In this document: positions 17,301 through 28,047 of the stretch, in pieces
How positions within the stretch are numbered: position 1 is the first letter of the stretch
How the letters are laid out: each line of letters begins with the position of its first letter
Assembly (NCBI RefSeq): GCF_001507665.1
Contig: NZ_CP013910.1
Location: 1,115,501 to 1,179,500, forward strand
Origin: Deinococcus actinosclerus
GTDB taxonomy: Bacteria; Deinococcota; Deinococci; Deinococcales; Deinococcaceae
DNA: 64,000 bases
Direction of reading: 5' to 3'
Notes under the pieces: model-generated
Told to the model about the DNA's origin: nothing
What the model saw: only the letters and a program-made list of their open reading frames with translations
The model's database searches: none
Made by a program: the position numbers and the translations under genes

Positions 17301-18938
17301 ATGCTTCGATCCGCGATCCACACCCGCCTGCCGGCCCTGCTGCTCCTGCTGGGCGCCGCGTACGCCCAGCCCAGTCCAGCTGCCGTCACGGCCGTCCGCC
17401 CCGCCGGGGTGTACCCGGCCGCCGCCGCACCCGGCGAGACCGCCTGGATCTTCGGGCTGAGCGGCGTCGCGCCGGAAGGGAAACTGAATGTCGGGGGACA
17501 GGCGGCCGAGTACCGCCTGGACCGCGCCAGCGGCTGGCTGGCCTTCCAGGTGCCGCAGCGTGCCGCGGGCGGGCCGCAGAGTCTTACACTGCGCGGCGCC
17601 CCGCAGTCCCTGAGCCTGAACGTCCTGACCGTGCCGCCCGGCACCGACGCCCTGGTGTACGTCCGCCCCGACGCCGCCAAGACCGTGCAGGCCGAGTACA
17701 CCCGCCGCCTCCAGGCGCTGGCCGACGCCTGCGCCAGGACCTGCCCGGCAGAGGTGCAGGCGGTGCTCAACAGGCTGAGTGCCCAGCAGCCGCCCGCGCT
17801 GGCGCCCCTGGCGTCCCCCGCGACGGGCCAGGGCGCGCGGGTCGCCCCGCTTCCCACGCTGGCGACCCGCGCCCCCCTGGTCACCCTGACCACCCTGAAA
17901 GCGGCGAACCTGACCCAGCTGCTGAACCCGGCCGCGCGCCCCCCGGCCGCGCCCATCGATTCGATCTGCTCGGCCCTGGCCGGCACGGTCCCGACGGCCG
18001 GACTGCCGCTGGGTCAGGTCCTCACGCTGCTGGAGCTGATCTTCGCCGGTGACCTGCAGACCGACCCCACCCGCGTCGGCTGGCCCAATCAGGCCACAGA
18101 CCCTCCGTACGCGAAGATGCCCCCGGCCCAGGTGCTCGCCCGCCTCCTGAACTTCAGGGGAGGCAGCGGCAAGGGCGTCACCATCCACGTCCTCGACACG
18201 GCCAGTGCCACCGAGGACCCCTTCACGTACAGCGGGCAGTACTACACCGTGACCTTCACGGACCGCCCCCACCACGGCCGCGCCATCGGGGAGATCGCGC
18301 AGGCCGTCGCGCCCGGCGCGGAGCTGGACTACCGGCAGGTGTGCGAGAAGGACGGCACCTGCTCCACCCTGAAGACCGTGCAGGCCCTGTGCGCCGTCGC
18401 AGCCGACGCGCGGCGCGGCGGACGGCACGTCGTGAACCTCAGCGTGGGCGGCCCGAACCCCACGCGCGGCCTGAACCTCGCGCTGCGCGAGGTGACGACC
18501 CTGGGCGTGCCGGTCGCCGCCAGCTACGGCAACCGTGACGACTGCGCCCGGCTGGTGCCCGGTGACCGCTGCAACCACTACCCCGCCGACTGGACGCGCG
18601 CCTACGAGTTCGGCCCGGCAGTCAACCTCGCGGCCCGCAGCCTGCGCGCCACGATGCTGTTCAGCGTCGCCGGGTGGGACGTCGCCACGGGACAGCTGGC
18701 CACCTACAACCGGGGCGTGGGCAACCCCGGCGTGCTCACCGAGGCGCCCAGCGTGCAGGCCCCCGGTGAATTCTGGCTGGGCGGGTACCCGTACTTCGGC
18801 ACCAGCTTCGCCGCGCCGGTCGTGAGCGGCCTCCTCGCCAGCTGGATGAGCTGCCAGCCCGGCGTACCCCTGCTGCCGCTGATCACCACGCCCGGACAGG
18901 CGCCCATCGCGCCGAATGTCGTGAACGCCTGCCCCTGA
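17301..18938 (+). CDS. secreted S8 (subtilisin-like) serine protease, copy 1
   Basis: The 545-residue protein starts with a signal peptide (LPALLLLLGAAYAQ). About 80 residues follow that resemble an IPT/TIG-like beta domain, then a Pro/Ala-rich linker region. The catalytic domain (about 290-535) has the triad Asp299 (VTIHVLDTAS), His325 (RPHHGRAIG) and Ser502 (FGTSFAAPVVSG), with Asn411 in AASYGNRDD as the oxyanion residue. Four Cys in CEKDGTC and DDCARLVPGDRC probably make disulfides. It follows the copy 1 regulator by 66 bases and is likely its partner. Whether it is processed or exported to the surface is not decided by sequence. Confidence 0.88.
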   Translation: MLRSAIHTRLPALLLLLGAAYAQPSPAAVTAVRPAGVYPAAAAPGETAWIFGLSGVAPEGKLNVGGQAAEYRLDRASGWLAFQVPQRAAGGPQSLTLRGAPQSLSLNVLTVPPGTDALVYVRPDAAKTVQAEYTRRLQALADACARTCPAEVQAVLNRLSAQQPPALAPLASPATGQGARVAPLPTLATRAPLVTLTTLKAANLTQLLNPAARPPAAPIDSICSALAGTVPTAGLPLGQVLTLLELIFAGDLQTDPTRVGWPNQATDPPYAKMPPAQVLARLLNFRGGSGKGVTIHVLDTASATEDPFTYSGQYYTVTFTDRPHHGRAIGEIAQAVAPGAELDYRQVCEKDGTCSTLKTVQALCAVAADARRGGRHVVNLSVGGPNPTRGLNLALREVTTLGVPVAASYGNRDDCARLVPGDRCNHYPADWTRAYEFGPAVNLAARSLRATMLFSVAGWDVATGQLATYNRGVGNPGVLTEAPSVQAPGEFWLGGYPYFGTSFAAPVVSGLLASWMSCQPGVPLLPLITTPGQAPIAPNVVNACP

Positions 18939-18951
18939 CCCAGGCAGGGGC
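18931..18951 (+). terminator. hairpin after the copy 1 protease
   Basis: GCCCCTG pairs with CAGGGGC around a seven-base loop, with the stop codon inside the left arm. It is a plausible weak terminator separating the two units. Confidence 0.45.
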
Positions 18952-18992
18952 GCCAGCCTCTGCTGATCCCGGATAGGGCCTGCCGGTTCCAC

Positions 18993-19023
18993 TTGACCCC
19001 CCCGGCAGGTGTATCGCTACAAT
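18993..19023 (+). promoter_or_regulatory. promoter of the second SARP-like regulator gene
   Basis: TTGACC (18993-18998) and TACAAT (19018-19023) are spaced by 19 bases; the ATG begins six bases after the -10 box. The layout is the same as in front of copy 1, again predicting a leaderless transcript. Confidence 0.7.
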
Positions 19024-19028
19024 GGTCT

Positions 19029-21431
19029 ATGAAACTTCTCACGTTCGGTGGCCTGCGGGTGGACAGCACCACCTACCGGCGCGAGAAACCCCTGCTTCTC
19101 CTTGCCTACCTGCTGCTCGAAGGCCCGCAGGCCCGCCGCCGCCTGGCCGACCTGTTCTGGCCGGACGCGGCGAACCCCATGAACTCCCTGGCGCAGAACC
19201 TCATCCGCCTGAGGCCCCTGAACGCCATCACGGAAACCGAGCAGAGGGTCGAGGCGCGCCTCCCGTGCGACGCCGCCGAGTTCCGCACCCACCACCGCGC
19301 CGCCCGCTGGACGGAGGCCTGCGCCGCCTACACGGGCGAGTTCCTGGCAGGTCTGCGCCTCGACCTTCCCCTGGATCTGGAAGAGTGGCTGCTCGACACC
19401 CGTGACACCCTGGGCAGCGAGGCCCGCGCCGCGCAGCTTGCCCTGGCCGACTACCACCACGCCCGCGCCGAACCCCACGCCGCGCACGCCCACGCCGAGC
19501 GCGCCTACCGCACCCCCGGCGCGCCCCCCTGCCCACCTGAGGACCTCACGCGGCTGTGGCACATCCTCGGCGGCACCGACCACCCCCTCACCCTGCACCT
19601 GCGCCGCGACGCGGACGACATCGGCCTGCGCCTCACCGCCCCGGCCCCACCCACCCCCGACCACACCCTTATCGGACGGCGCGCCGAACTCGACGCTCTG
19701 ATCCGCCTGCCCACCGGCAGCGTCGCGTGGATCAGTGGCCCGCCCGGCATCGGCAAGACCACGCTGCTACGCGCCCTCACCCGGCACGGCTGGCGACTCC
19801 TCCCCGCCCAGGGGCAGGGGGGCCTGCCGCTCGCCACCCTCGAGCCCCTCAGCCCCCACCCGCTGAGCAGCGCCGCCGACGCCCTGAACCTCCTGCGCGA
19901 CACCCGCCTCAAACTCGCCGTCGACGACTGGGAGGAACTGGATGACACCACACGCGCCACACTCACGCTCGCCGCCCGCCAGACGCCCGGCGCCACCATC
20001 GCCATCACCGCCCGCCATTCACCCGCCCTTCCCACCCCGCACCACGTCTCCCTGCAGACCCTCAGCGAACAGGATCTCCTGGCGCACCCCGGCGCGCACG
20101 CCGCCACCGCCGGTCACCCCACCCTCCTGGCCGGCTACCTGACTGGCGCCCCACCCCACCACACACTGGACGCCCACCTGAACCTCCTGGGTACCGACCC
20201 CCGCCGACTGTTCCTCGCGCTGGCCGCGCAGGAACCACCCAATCTGGCCGCCACCCGCGCCGCACTGAACCTCACGGCCACGGCTCTCACCCGCACCCTG
20301 GACACCCTGACGCGCGAGGGCCTGACCACCCCGGACGGCCGGATCCGCGCCCCCACTTCCGCCCTTCACCTCCTGGACGCCCAGCCCACCGAGACGGCCC
20401 TCATCCACCTCCACCTCGCGCGGCACCACCCCCGTGAGACCGCCTGGCCTCACTGGCTCGCCGCCCGCGACCTCTGGGAAGACCACGACCAGGCCGCCTG
20501 CGCCGCCGCTGCCCACTGGCACGCCGACCAGGACATGAAGAGGGGCTACCCAGCCAGAGCCGCCAGCGTACTGGAAGTCGCGCCGCAGACCGACGAGGTG
20601 AGATTGCTGCGGGGATGGGCTATGTTGCGCCTGGGTAAAACTATTATATTGGACGGCCTAGTCTCTTGTTTTGATGAAAAAAAACTTTCAGATTATGCTT
20701 ATTTATCTCTAAAATCTGCACTTAATTATAAAATGGGAAATTATCACGAAGTGTTAACTCTTTCTGATAGATTGCCGTTTTCTAACTCATTGGATAGGGG
20801 CGTAATTTATTTTTATGCCGCCTGTTCCGCATTAAGACTTAATATAAAAGATAAAGCTCGACGTAGCTTGACAATATCACGCTCAATAGTCGAGTGTTCT
20901 GGATCTGATATTGATATTATCCGGGTAGATACATTAAATGCAATCTTAGAGAGTGATAAAAATGCTAATATACGAGATTTTTACTCTGAATTGCTTAAAA
21001 AATCAGCACTGTTTCCTATTGAGAGAGGGGTTTTATTGATAAATTTTGCTGATTATATATTTGATCATGAAGGGCCGAAGAGCTTTGGCATTGTTGAAGA
21101 GTATTATAGAGAAGCGGAGAAAATATTACATGGTTCTGGAAATGAAGAGGGTGCGGCTGCAGCGTTAAATTCATGGGGAGTCAGCGCTCATTTGTCCAAT
21201 AGGATTACTTTAGCCGAAGAACTTTATAAAAAAGGTATTACCCTAATTAGGGATTCTGGCAATATCAGATTGCTTGGATTGCTAACTGCCAATCTAAGTG
21301 AAATAAGCGGAAATATTGAAAAGCTAGATGAAATATTATATTGCCTAAATTCTAGTGGTCATACAGCGGTTGTATCAAAAATTATAAATAATCTTGCCGA
21401 TATAAGAATAAAGGAGTCGCTCTCGCACTAG
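19029..21431 (+). CDS. SARP/BTAD-STAND-TPR regulator, copy 2, compositional chimera
   Basis: This 800-residue paralogue of the gene at 14832 has exactly the same length and layout. It has the winged-helix/BTAD part (YRREKPLLLLAYLLLEGP, RRRLADLFWPDAANPMNSLAQNL, LEEWLLDTRD), Walker A GPPGIGKT at 237-244 as in copy 1, a Walker B-like LAVDDWEEL, and C-terminal repeats. Up to about residue 535 the DNA is G+C-rich (47 of 60 bases in 20461-20520). From about 20,630 it is AT-rich (20 of 60 in 20641-20700), although the protein still aligns with copy 1, for example SGNIRLLGLLTANLSEISGN against TGNTRLLGVALSNLSEIDGD. A crossover between a native and a foreign homologue is the simplest reading. The AT-rich protease starts eight bases after the stop. 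Confidence 0.85.
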   Translation: MKLLTFGGLRVDSTTYRREKPLLLLAYLLLEGPQARRRLADLFWPDAANPMNSLAQNLIRLRPLNAITETEQRVEARLPCDAAEFRTHHRAARWTEACAAYTGEFLAGLRLDLPLDLEEWLLDTRDTLGSEARAAQLALADYHHARAEPHAAHAHAERAYRTPGAPPCPPEDLTRLWHILGGTDHPLTLHLRRDADDIGLRLTAPAPPTPDHTLIGRRAELDALIRLPTGSVAWISGPPGIGKTTLLRALTRHGWRLLPAQGQGGLPLATLEPLSPHPLSSAADALNLLRDTRLKLAVDDWEELDDTTRATLTLAARQTPGATIAITARHSPALPTPHHVSLQTLSEQDLLAHPGAHAATAGHPTLLAGYLTGAPPHHTLDAHLNLLGTDPRRLFLALAAQEPPNLAATRAALNLTATALTRTLDTLTREGLTTPDGRIRAPTSALHLLDAQPTETALIHLHLARHHPRETAWPHWLAARDLWEDHDQAACAAAAHWHADQDMKRGYPARAASVLEVAPQTDEVRLLRGWAMLRLGKTIILDGLVSCFDEKKLSDYAYLSLKSALNYKMGNYHEVLTLSDRLPFSNSLDRGVIYFYAACSALRLNIKDKARRSLTISRSIVECSGSDIDIIRVDTLNAILESDKNANIRDFYSELLKKSALFPIERGVLLINFADYIFDHEGPKSFGIVEEYYREAEKILHGSGNEEGAAAALNSWGVSAHLSNRITLAEELYKKGITLIRDSGNIRLLGLLTANLSEISGNIEKLDEILYCLNSSGHTAVVSKIINNLADIRIKESLSH

Positions 21432-21439
21432 GAGATCAT

Positions 21440-23062
21440 ATGAAAATTTTAAGAATTTGTGGAATTATACCTACTCTTGTTTTTCTTTTTTTAACAAATG
21501 CAAATGCATTTGGAATATATCCAAAAATAGTAAATATTTCAGAGTATACTGACACACCATTCTTTACTATCGCTTTAGAAGGTAATGAGATTGCGAAATT
21601 GCAGGATAGTAATTTATGGCTCAGGCTAGGTAACAAGTCGGTAGAATGTACAAAAGATGATCGCTTCTTTAGGTGGCAATGCCCTATACCTTCAAGTTCT
21701 GCATACGGTGAACAGGAAATTTTCATCCGCGCTGGAGCAACGGGCGCTGATATTGGAAGTAATAAAGTTACAATATTAGATAGGGCTGGAGTTTATTTAT
21801 TGCTTTCCCCAGCTAAAGAGGATGATAAAGCTGGTGGCATTTTGAATTTTATTGATACTTTAGAGGCCAGAAAAATGCTATACGATAATGGAATTGGTGA
21901 TTTCAAGCAGATACTGTCGCTTATGGGAGACACGATTTATGAAGATATAGACATTATTGACACTTATACTCCTAATTCAATTTATTTATATAAAAAATTT
22001 CATAACTCAGATAATATTTTTGGCGATCTTCCGCTTGAATGCAAGAGCAATATGACAAAAATAGTTGCAAAAAATCTAGGAAATTGGTTTTTTCAAGATA
22101 AAACTCCTGTTATTGATAACAATATACAGGCAGTTCCTACTAGGGAGCCTTGGGTTGGAGATGAAAGCGATATAAATCCTCTTAGAGTTCCTCGAGATGA
22201 AGGTAAGAAGTATAATAAAGCCATATTAAATTCTATGAATATTGGATTTGAAAATAAAAAAGATACAATGTATATTGAAAGTGATCCGGTTATAGAATAT
22301 CCACTTGTTTTTATATTGGATACGTTTGATTCTAAATCAAATAATGATACATTTGATTTCGGCGGTGCCAGACGTCATGGAGAAATAATATACCGAATGA
22401 TAGCTGAGATTAGCGGACTACCCTATAATAACATAATCGGCATAAATACATGCGATACCCGAGATGGTCAATGCGACATACGAAAAATTATCGATGGCAT
22501 CTGTCAGGCAAGTATATATGCCGAAATGAACTATAAAGTTTACATAAACATGAGTTTTTCTAGTTATTTAGGAGGGGCTAGTCTGAGAAAAATTATAGAC
22601 TTTGCTAAATTCCACGGCGTTAATATTATTGCCTCAAACGGAAATAATGATAGGTGTAATGGATATACTTATGAGCAAGTATGTCATCAGTATCCAGCTG
22701 ATTGGTCTTACGACCAGAACAGTGGATTGGGAGGTAGATTAATCAGCGTAGGTGCTATACAGCCTACATATAATATTGGCGAAGTGAGAAGTTTTGCTCC
22801 ATTCGATAGATTATTTCCTTCAATCAGGGCGAAATCCAAACCTGCGCTTCTTTACGCGCCTGGAGAGTATTTTGCGGATGATGATCTCACGTATTCAGTA
22901 AGGAGAATCGGCACGTCTTTTGCTGCGCCTTATGTTACTGCCATGTTGGTAAAGTGGGATAGTTTGAAGGATCGGCCATATAACTGTGAGCTGGGTAAAA
23001 TATCTATGAATTTGAGTATAATTCTCGCCAACTATCCGGGAAACACAGAAAGTTGTAAATGA
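21440..23062 (+). CDS. secreted S8 (subtilisin-like) protease, copy 2, AT-rich
   Basis: The 540-residue protein mirrors copy 1 but is encoded by AT-rich DNA unlike the rest of the window. A signal peptide (ILRICGIIPTLVFLFLTNANA) precedes a beta domain of about 90 residues. The catalytic domain then shows Asp294 (VFILDTFD), His313 (ARRHGEII) and Ser493 (RIGTSFAAPYVT). The segment NGNNDRC...CHQYPADWS corresponds to YGNRDDC...CNHYPADWT of copy 1, so the disulfide pattern is kept. The ribosome site AGGAGA lies six bases before the ATG. Codon use points to an origin outside the high-G+C background. The triad is complete, so the protein is probably active. Confidence 0.87.
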   Translation: MKILRICGIIPTLVFLFLTNANAFGIYPKIVNISEYTDTPFFTIALEGNEIAKLQDSNLWLRLGNKSVECTKDDRFFRWQCPIPSSSAYGEQEIFIRAGATGADIGSNKVTILDRAGVYLLLSPAKEDDKAGGILNFIDTLEARKMLYDNGIGDFKQILSLMGDTIYEDIDIIDTYTPNSIYLYKKFHNSDNIFGDLPLECKSNMTKIVAKNLGNWFFQDKTPVIDNNIQAVPTREPWVGDESDINPLRVPRDEGKKYNKAILNSMNIGFENKKDTMYIESDPVIEYPLVFILDTFDSKSNNDTFDFGGARRHGEIIYRMIAEISGLPYNNIIGINTCDTRDGQCDIRKIIDGICQASIYAEMNYKVYINMSFSSYLGGASLRKIIDFAKFHGVNIIASNGNNDRCNGYTYEQVCHQYPADWSYDQNSGLGGRLISVGAIQPTYNIGEVRSFAPFDRLFPSIRAKSKPALLYAPGEYFADDDLTYSVRRIGTSFAAPYVTAMLVKWDSLKDRPYNCELGKISMNLSIILANYPGNTESCK

Positions 23063-23190
23063 TCATTAAAATAAATTGAAAAAATTTATCTAATATTTTA
23101 TCGTCTGCATTGATATAACTGATACTTCAAAATTTAGATCTTCATCTAGCATTTTAATATTTAAAACCAATCAGTATAATTAGAGGTAAC

Positions 23191-23230
23191 AGAATTGAAG
23201 GGGCTCACATCCCTGAGCCCCTTCAATTCT
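23191..23230. terminator. bidirectional terminator between the copy 2 protease and gyrB
   Basis: A perfect 17-bp stem (arms 23191-23207 and 23214-23230) with a CATCCC loop lies between the two converging genes. It marks the right-hand end of the AT-rich block; normal G+C content resumes at gyrB. Confidence 0.9.
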
Positions 23231-23240
23231 GGATGCTTGA

Positions 23241-25340
<2,100 letters not shown>

Positions 25341-25342
25341 TC

Positions 25343-25371
25343 AGTATACTACCAGTGTTGAAAACGGTCAA
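25343..25371 (-). promoter_or_regulatory. gyrB promoter
   Basis: On the minus strand TTGACC (25371-25366) and TATACT (25348-25343) are separated by exactly 17 bases. The predicted start lies about 90 bases upstream of the gyrB ATG, which has its own AGGAG site. Confidence 0.8.
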
Positions 25372-25376
25372 ATATT

Positions 25377-25393
25377 TTACGTAAATAGCGGAA
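25377..25393. promoter_or_regulatory. candidate RDRM (DdrO operator) at gyrB
   Basis: The 17-base sequence TTACGTAAATAGCGGAA is an imperfect palindrome with TT-CG and CG-AA ends in the correct register. It lies five bases upstream of the gyrB -35 box. RDRM sites are known to precede gyrB in Deinococcus; the match is imperfect in the inner positions. Confidence 0.55.
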
Positions 25394-25527
25394 TAGTGCG
25401 CCGGGTATCGCCACGGGCACAACTTCACGAAAACCACGCTCGATACGCAGAAAACCGACCCCCGACCGCATGTGCCTGCGGGCGCGCGCCTCCCAGGCCC
25501 GCCTCAGGCGTCACAATGGGAACCCGA

Positions 25528-27498
25528 ATGCTCCGCACCGCTCTCCTGTCCCTTCTGCTGCTGGCGTCTGCCGGGGCTGCGCAGGACGCCCCACCCTGCG
25601 CCGTCCCGTCCGGAGACCTGCCCACCCGGTCGCGCGTGGTGTTCGTGCTGGACACCAGTGGCAGCATGCGCGGCGCCGGGGACGGCCGGGCCGACATCTT
25701 CGGGCGGGTCAGGGCGCAGCTGAACACCTACGTGCGCGACACCCGCCCGGATCAGGTGACCCTGGTGACCTTCGACGCCGGGCTGCGCTCACGCCGCAGC
25801 TTCGAGCAGCCGGCCGGCAGCGCCGCCTGGAACGCCGCGCTGGGCAACCTCACCGCCGACGGCAGCAACACCTTCCTGTACCGCAGCGTCCGCGACGCCC
25901 TGAAGCCCCTGAGTGCGCGCGGGGGCGAGGTGACACAGGTGTTCGTCCTCACCGACGGGATCGACAACGACACCCGCGAGCCCGGCCGGGCCGTGAGCGC
26001 CGCCGACGCCCTGAACGCCTGGACCGACCGGGGCCCGCTCGACCGGCTGACCTACGTGGCCCTGGGGGCCGAGATCCCGCAGGACGCCCGCGCGGCCCTC
26101 CAGGGCAGCTCGTTCGCCAGTGGCCTGGTCCTGCCGGTCAACCGGGTGCCGGCGCTCAGCGGCGAGGGGCTCGAGGGTGGGCTGCGCCGGGTGGACGGGA
26201 CGACGCTGGCCGCGCCGTTTCCGGCCGGCACGCCGCTCGCCCTGGCGAGCCGCGCGGCCGGGTTGCGCCTGGCGGCCAGCCAGGTGCAGGGCCGGGACGT
26301 GACCCTGACCGTCCCCGCCGGTCTGCCCCCGGGGACGGCCGCGCTGCTGTGCGCGCCCCCCGTGACCGGCCAGGGCTGGATCGCGCCCCGCGCCCGGCAG
26401 GTGCTGCTGCGACTGACGGGAGAACCGTTCAGGTGGCTCAACCCCGGCGCGGACCGTACCCTGCGGGGCGGTGAGGACGTCGCGCTGCGGCTGCGCCTGG
26501 CGCGCGGCGTCAATGCGGCCGGGCTGCGCCTGGGCGCCCTGCCCACCGGCCTCAGCGGCCGCCTGGACGCCCTGCCGGGGTCGCGGGAGGTCACCGTGCG
26601 GCTGTGGGCCACCCGCCCCCAGCCGCAGCTGTCGTTCACCCCGACCCTGCTGCTGCCCGGGGTGGGACCGGTGGCGTTGCCAGCGGTGCAGGGGCAGGCG
26701 GGCGGCCGGGTCGTGGCGGCCACCGCCGGCGCGGCCTCGTCTGCGGCGCCCTCGCTGGAGCGGCGGCTGCCGGGGCTGTGGTGGCTGGCGCTGCTTCCGC
26801 TGGCCGCGCTGCTCGCCTGGGTGGCCCGGCGCCGGCCCGCACCCCGGCCCGCCGTCCGGCCGGCGCCGGCCCGGCCGTTCCTGCCGGGGGTCGAGGGCAT
26901 CGAGTACCGCGAGGACCGCACCCTGCACCTGGTCACGGCCGACGGCGAGGTCGCGGGCGTGCCCACGCCGCTGGGCGGTCCCTTCGATCTGGGGCAGCTC
27001 AGCCGCGTGCCTCACCTGAGCGGCCTGCGGGCCGAGCAGCACCGCGACGGCCTGAAACTTCTGCGCCTGCCGCCGGATCTGGACGTCAGCCAGGGCGCGC
27101 GGCTGCTGGCGGCGGGGGACATCGTGCGGCCCGGTACGCTGCTGGGGGTGGCGGTCGCGCGGCAGGTGCGCGCCCCGCAGCTGGAACTGGGTGGCCTGGC
27201 GGGCCTGGGGCTGCCGCTGGCGCTGCACGTCACCGGCGCGCACGTGCAGGTGCGCGGGCCGTACGGGGCGCACGCCCTGCACGTGCAGGTGCCGGTGGCG
27301 GACCTGGGTGAGCTGCTGGGCGCCCCGGCCCTGGACGGCCTGCGCGTGAGCCTGAGTGGCCGCACGCTGCTGCTGCTGGGCACCCCTGCTGGCGTGCGGC
27401 TGCGGGCCGCTGGGGACGCGCAGCCGGTCCGGATCGGCCAGCCCCTCCCCGCGCACGGCGTGCTGGACTTCGCGCCGGACGAGGCGGCGCAGGCCTGA
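25528..27498 (+). CDS. vWA-domain membrane-anchored protein
   Basis: The 656-residue protein has a signal peptide (MLRTALLSLLLLASAGAAQ) and an extracytoplasmic von Willebrand A domain. Its metal-ion site Asp42-x-Ser44-x-Ser46 is in VVFVLDTSGSM, with TVFD-like strand LVTFDAG and the later VFVLTDGIDND. A Gly/Ala-rich beta region follows. One transmembrane helix (LWWLALLPLAALLAWVARRR, about 414-433) is next, and then a C-terminal cytoplasmic region of about 220 residues, possibly beta-rich. vWA proteins of this topology bind partners through the metal site; the ligand is unknown. The ATG at 25528 follows a CACAAT -10 box. The gene is divergent from gyrB. Confidence 0.8.
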   Translation: MLRTALLSLLLLASAGAAQDAPPCAVPSGDLPTRSRVVFVLDTSGSMRGAGDGRADIFGRVRAQLNTYVRDTRPDQVTLVTFDAGLRSRRSFEQPAGSAAWNAALGNLTADGSNTFLYRSVRDALKPLSARGGEVTQVFVLTDGIDNDTREPGRAVSAADALNAWTDRGPLDRLTYVALGAEIPQDARAALQGSSFASGLVLPVNRVPALSGEGLEGGLRRVDGTTLAAPFPAGTPLALASRAAGLRLAASQVQGRDVTLTVPAGLPPGTAALLCAPPVTGQGWIAPRARQVLLRLTGEPFRWLNPGADRTLRGGEDVALRLRLARGVNAAGLRLGALPTGLSGRLDALPGSREVTVRLWATRPQPQLSFTPTLLLPGVGPVALPAVQGQAGGRVVAATAGAASSAAPSLERRLPGLWWLALLPLAALLAWVARRRPAPRPAVRPAPARPFLPGVEGIEYREDRTLHLVTADGEVAGVPTPLGGPFDLGQLSRVPHLSGLRAEQHRDGLKLLRLPPDLDVSQGARLLAAGDIVRPGTLLGVAVARQVRAPQLELGGLAGLGLPLALHVTGAHVQVRGPYGAHALHVQVPVADLGELLGAPALDGLRVSLSGRTLLLLGTPAGVRLRAAGDAQPVRIGQPLPAHGVLDFAPDEAAQA

Positions 27499-27534
27499 TC
27501 CGGCGCGGAGTGAGGCCGGGGGGACAGTGACGCC

Positions 27535-28047
27535 TCAGCCCGGCAGGTGTTCGGCCAGCCGGTCCCAGGTCTCGCTGATGCCCTGGAGCATGCCCATGTC
27601 CAGCACGGCCTGGAGGTCTTCCGAGCGGACGTACGTGGAGCGGCTGGTGACGCGGGTGCCGCCGGGGACGGCCTCGAAGGTCAGGTCGGTCAGCGTGGCG
27701 GGCATCTGGTCGTTCACGGCGCCCTGCTCGTCGCTGAAGTGGTCGGTGTAGGTCAGGCGGGTGGGGGCCCCGATGTGCTCGTACACGCCCAGGCCCCAGC
27801 TGTTCATGCCGTAGAAGTCGCCCTGCGCGGGGTCCTGGCAGGTCATGCAGTAGTGCCAGCGGCCGCCGGGGCGCAGGTCCACCGTGCAGTGGGTGAGGGT
27901 CCAGCCCCGCGGCCCCCACCAGTGTTTCAGGTGCTCGGGCTGCGTGAAGGCCGCGAACACCCGCTCGGGCGTGGCGGCGAAGGTGCGGTCCAGCACGAGG
28001 GTGCGGGCGTCTTCGATGCGGTGGTCGAGGGTGGCGGCGTGCGTCAT
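27535..28047 (-). CDS. SRPBCC (AHSA1-like) domain protein
   Basis: The 170-residue protein has the START-like SRPBCC fold of the Aha1-C-terminal type: LVLDRTFAATPERVFAAFTQPEHLKHWWGPRGWT at about 16-49, RPGGRWHYCM, and the long C-terminal helix LDMGMLQGISETWDRLAEHL. Family members bind hydrophobic ligands or act as co-chaperones. Its start overlaps the stop of the ArsR-type gene by four bases, a standard pairing in which the ArsR protein controls both. The physiological ligand is not known. Confidence 0.88.
   Translation of the reverse strand: MTHAATLDHRIEDARTLVLDRTFAATPERVFAAFTQPEHLKHWWGPRGWTLTHCTVDLRPGGRWHYCMTCQDPAQGDFYGMNSWGLGVYEHIGAPTRLTYTDHFSDEQGAVNDQMPATLTDLTFEAVPGGTRVTSRSTYVRSEDLQAVLDMGMLQGISETWDRLAEHLPG

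Noticed and set aside
23063..23190. Possible small gene or transposon end in the AT-rich tail after the copy 2 protease
   Set aside because: No terminal inverted repeats, target duplication or transposase motif could be found; read as untranslated tail up to the terminator.
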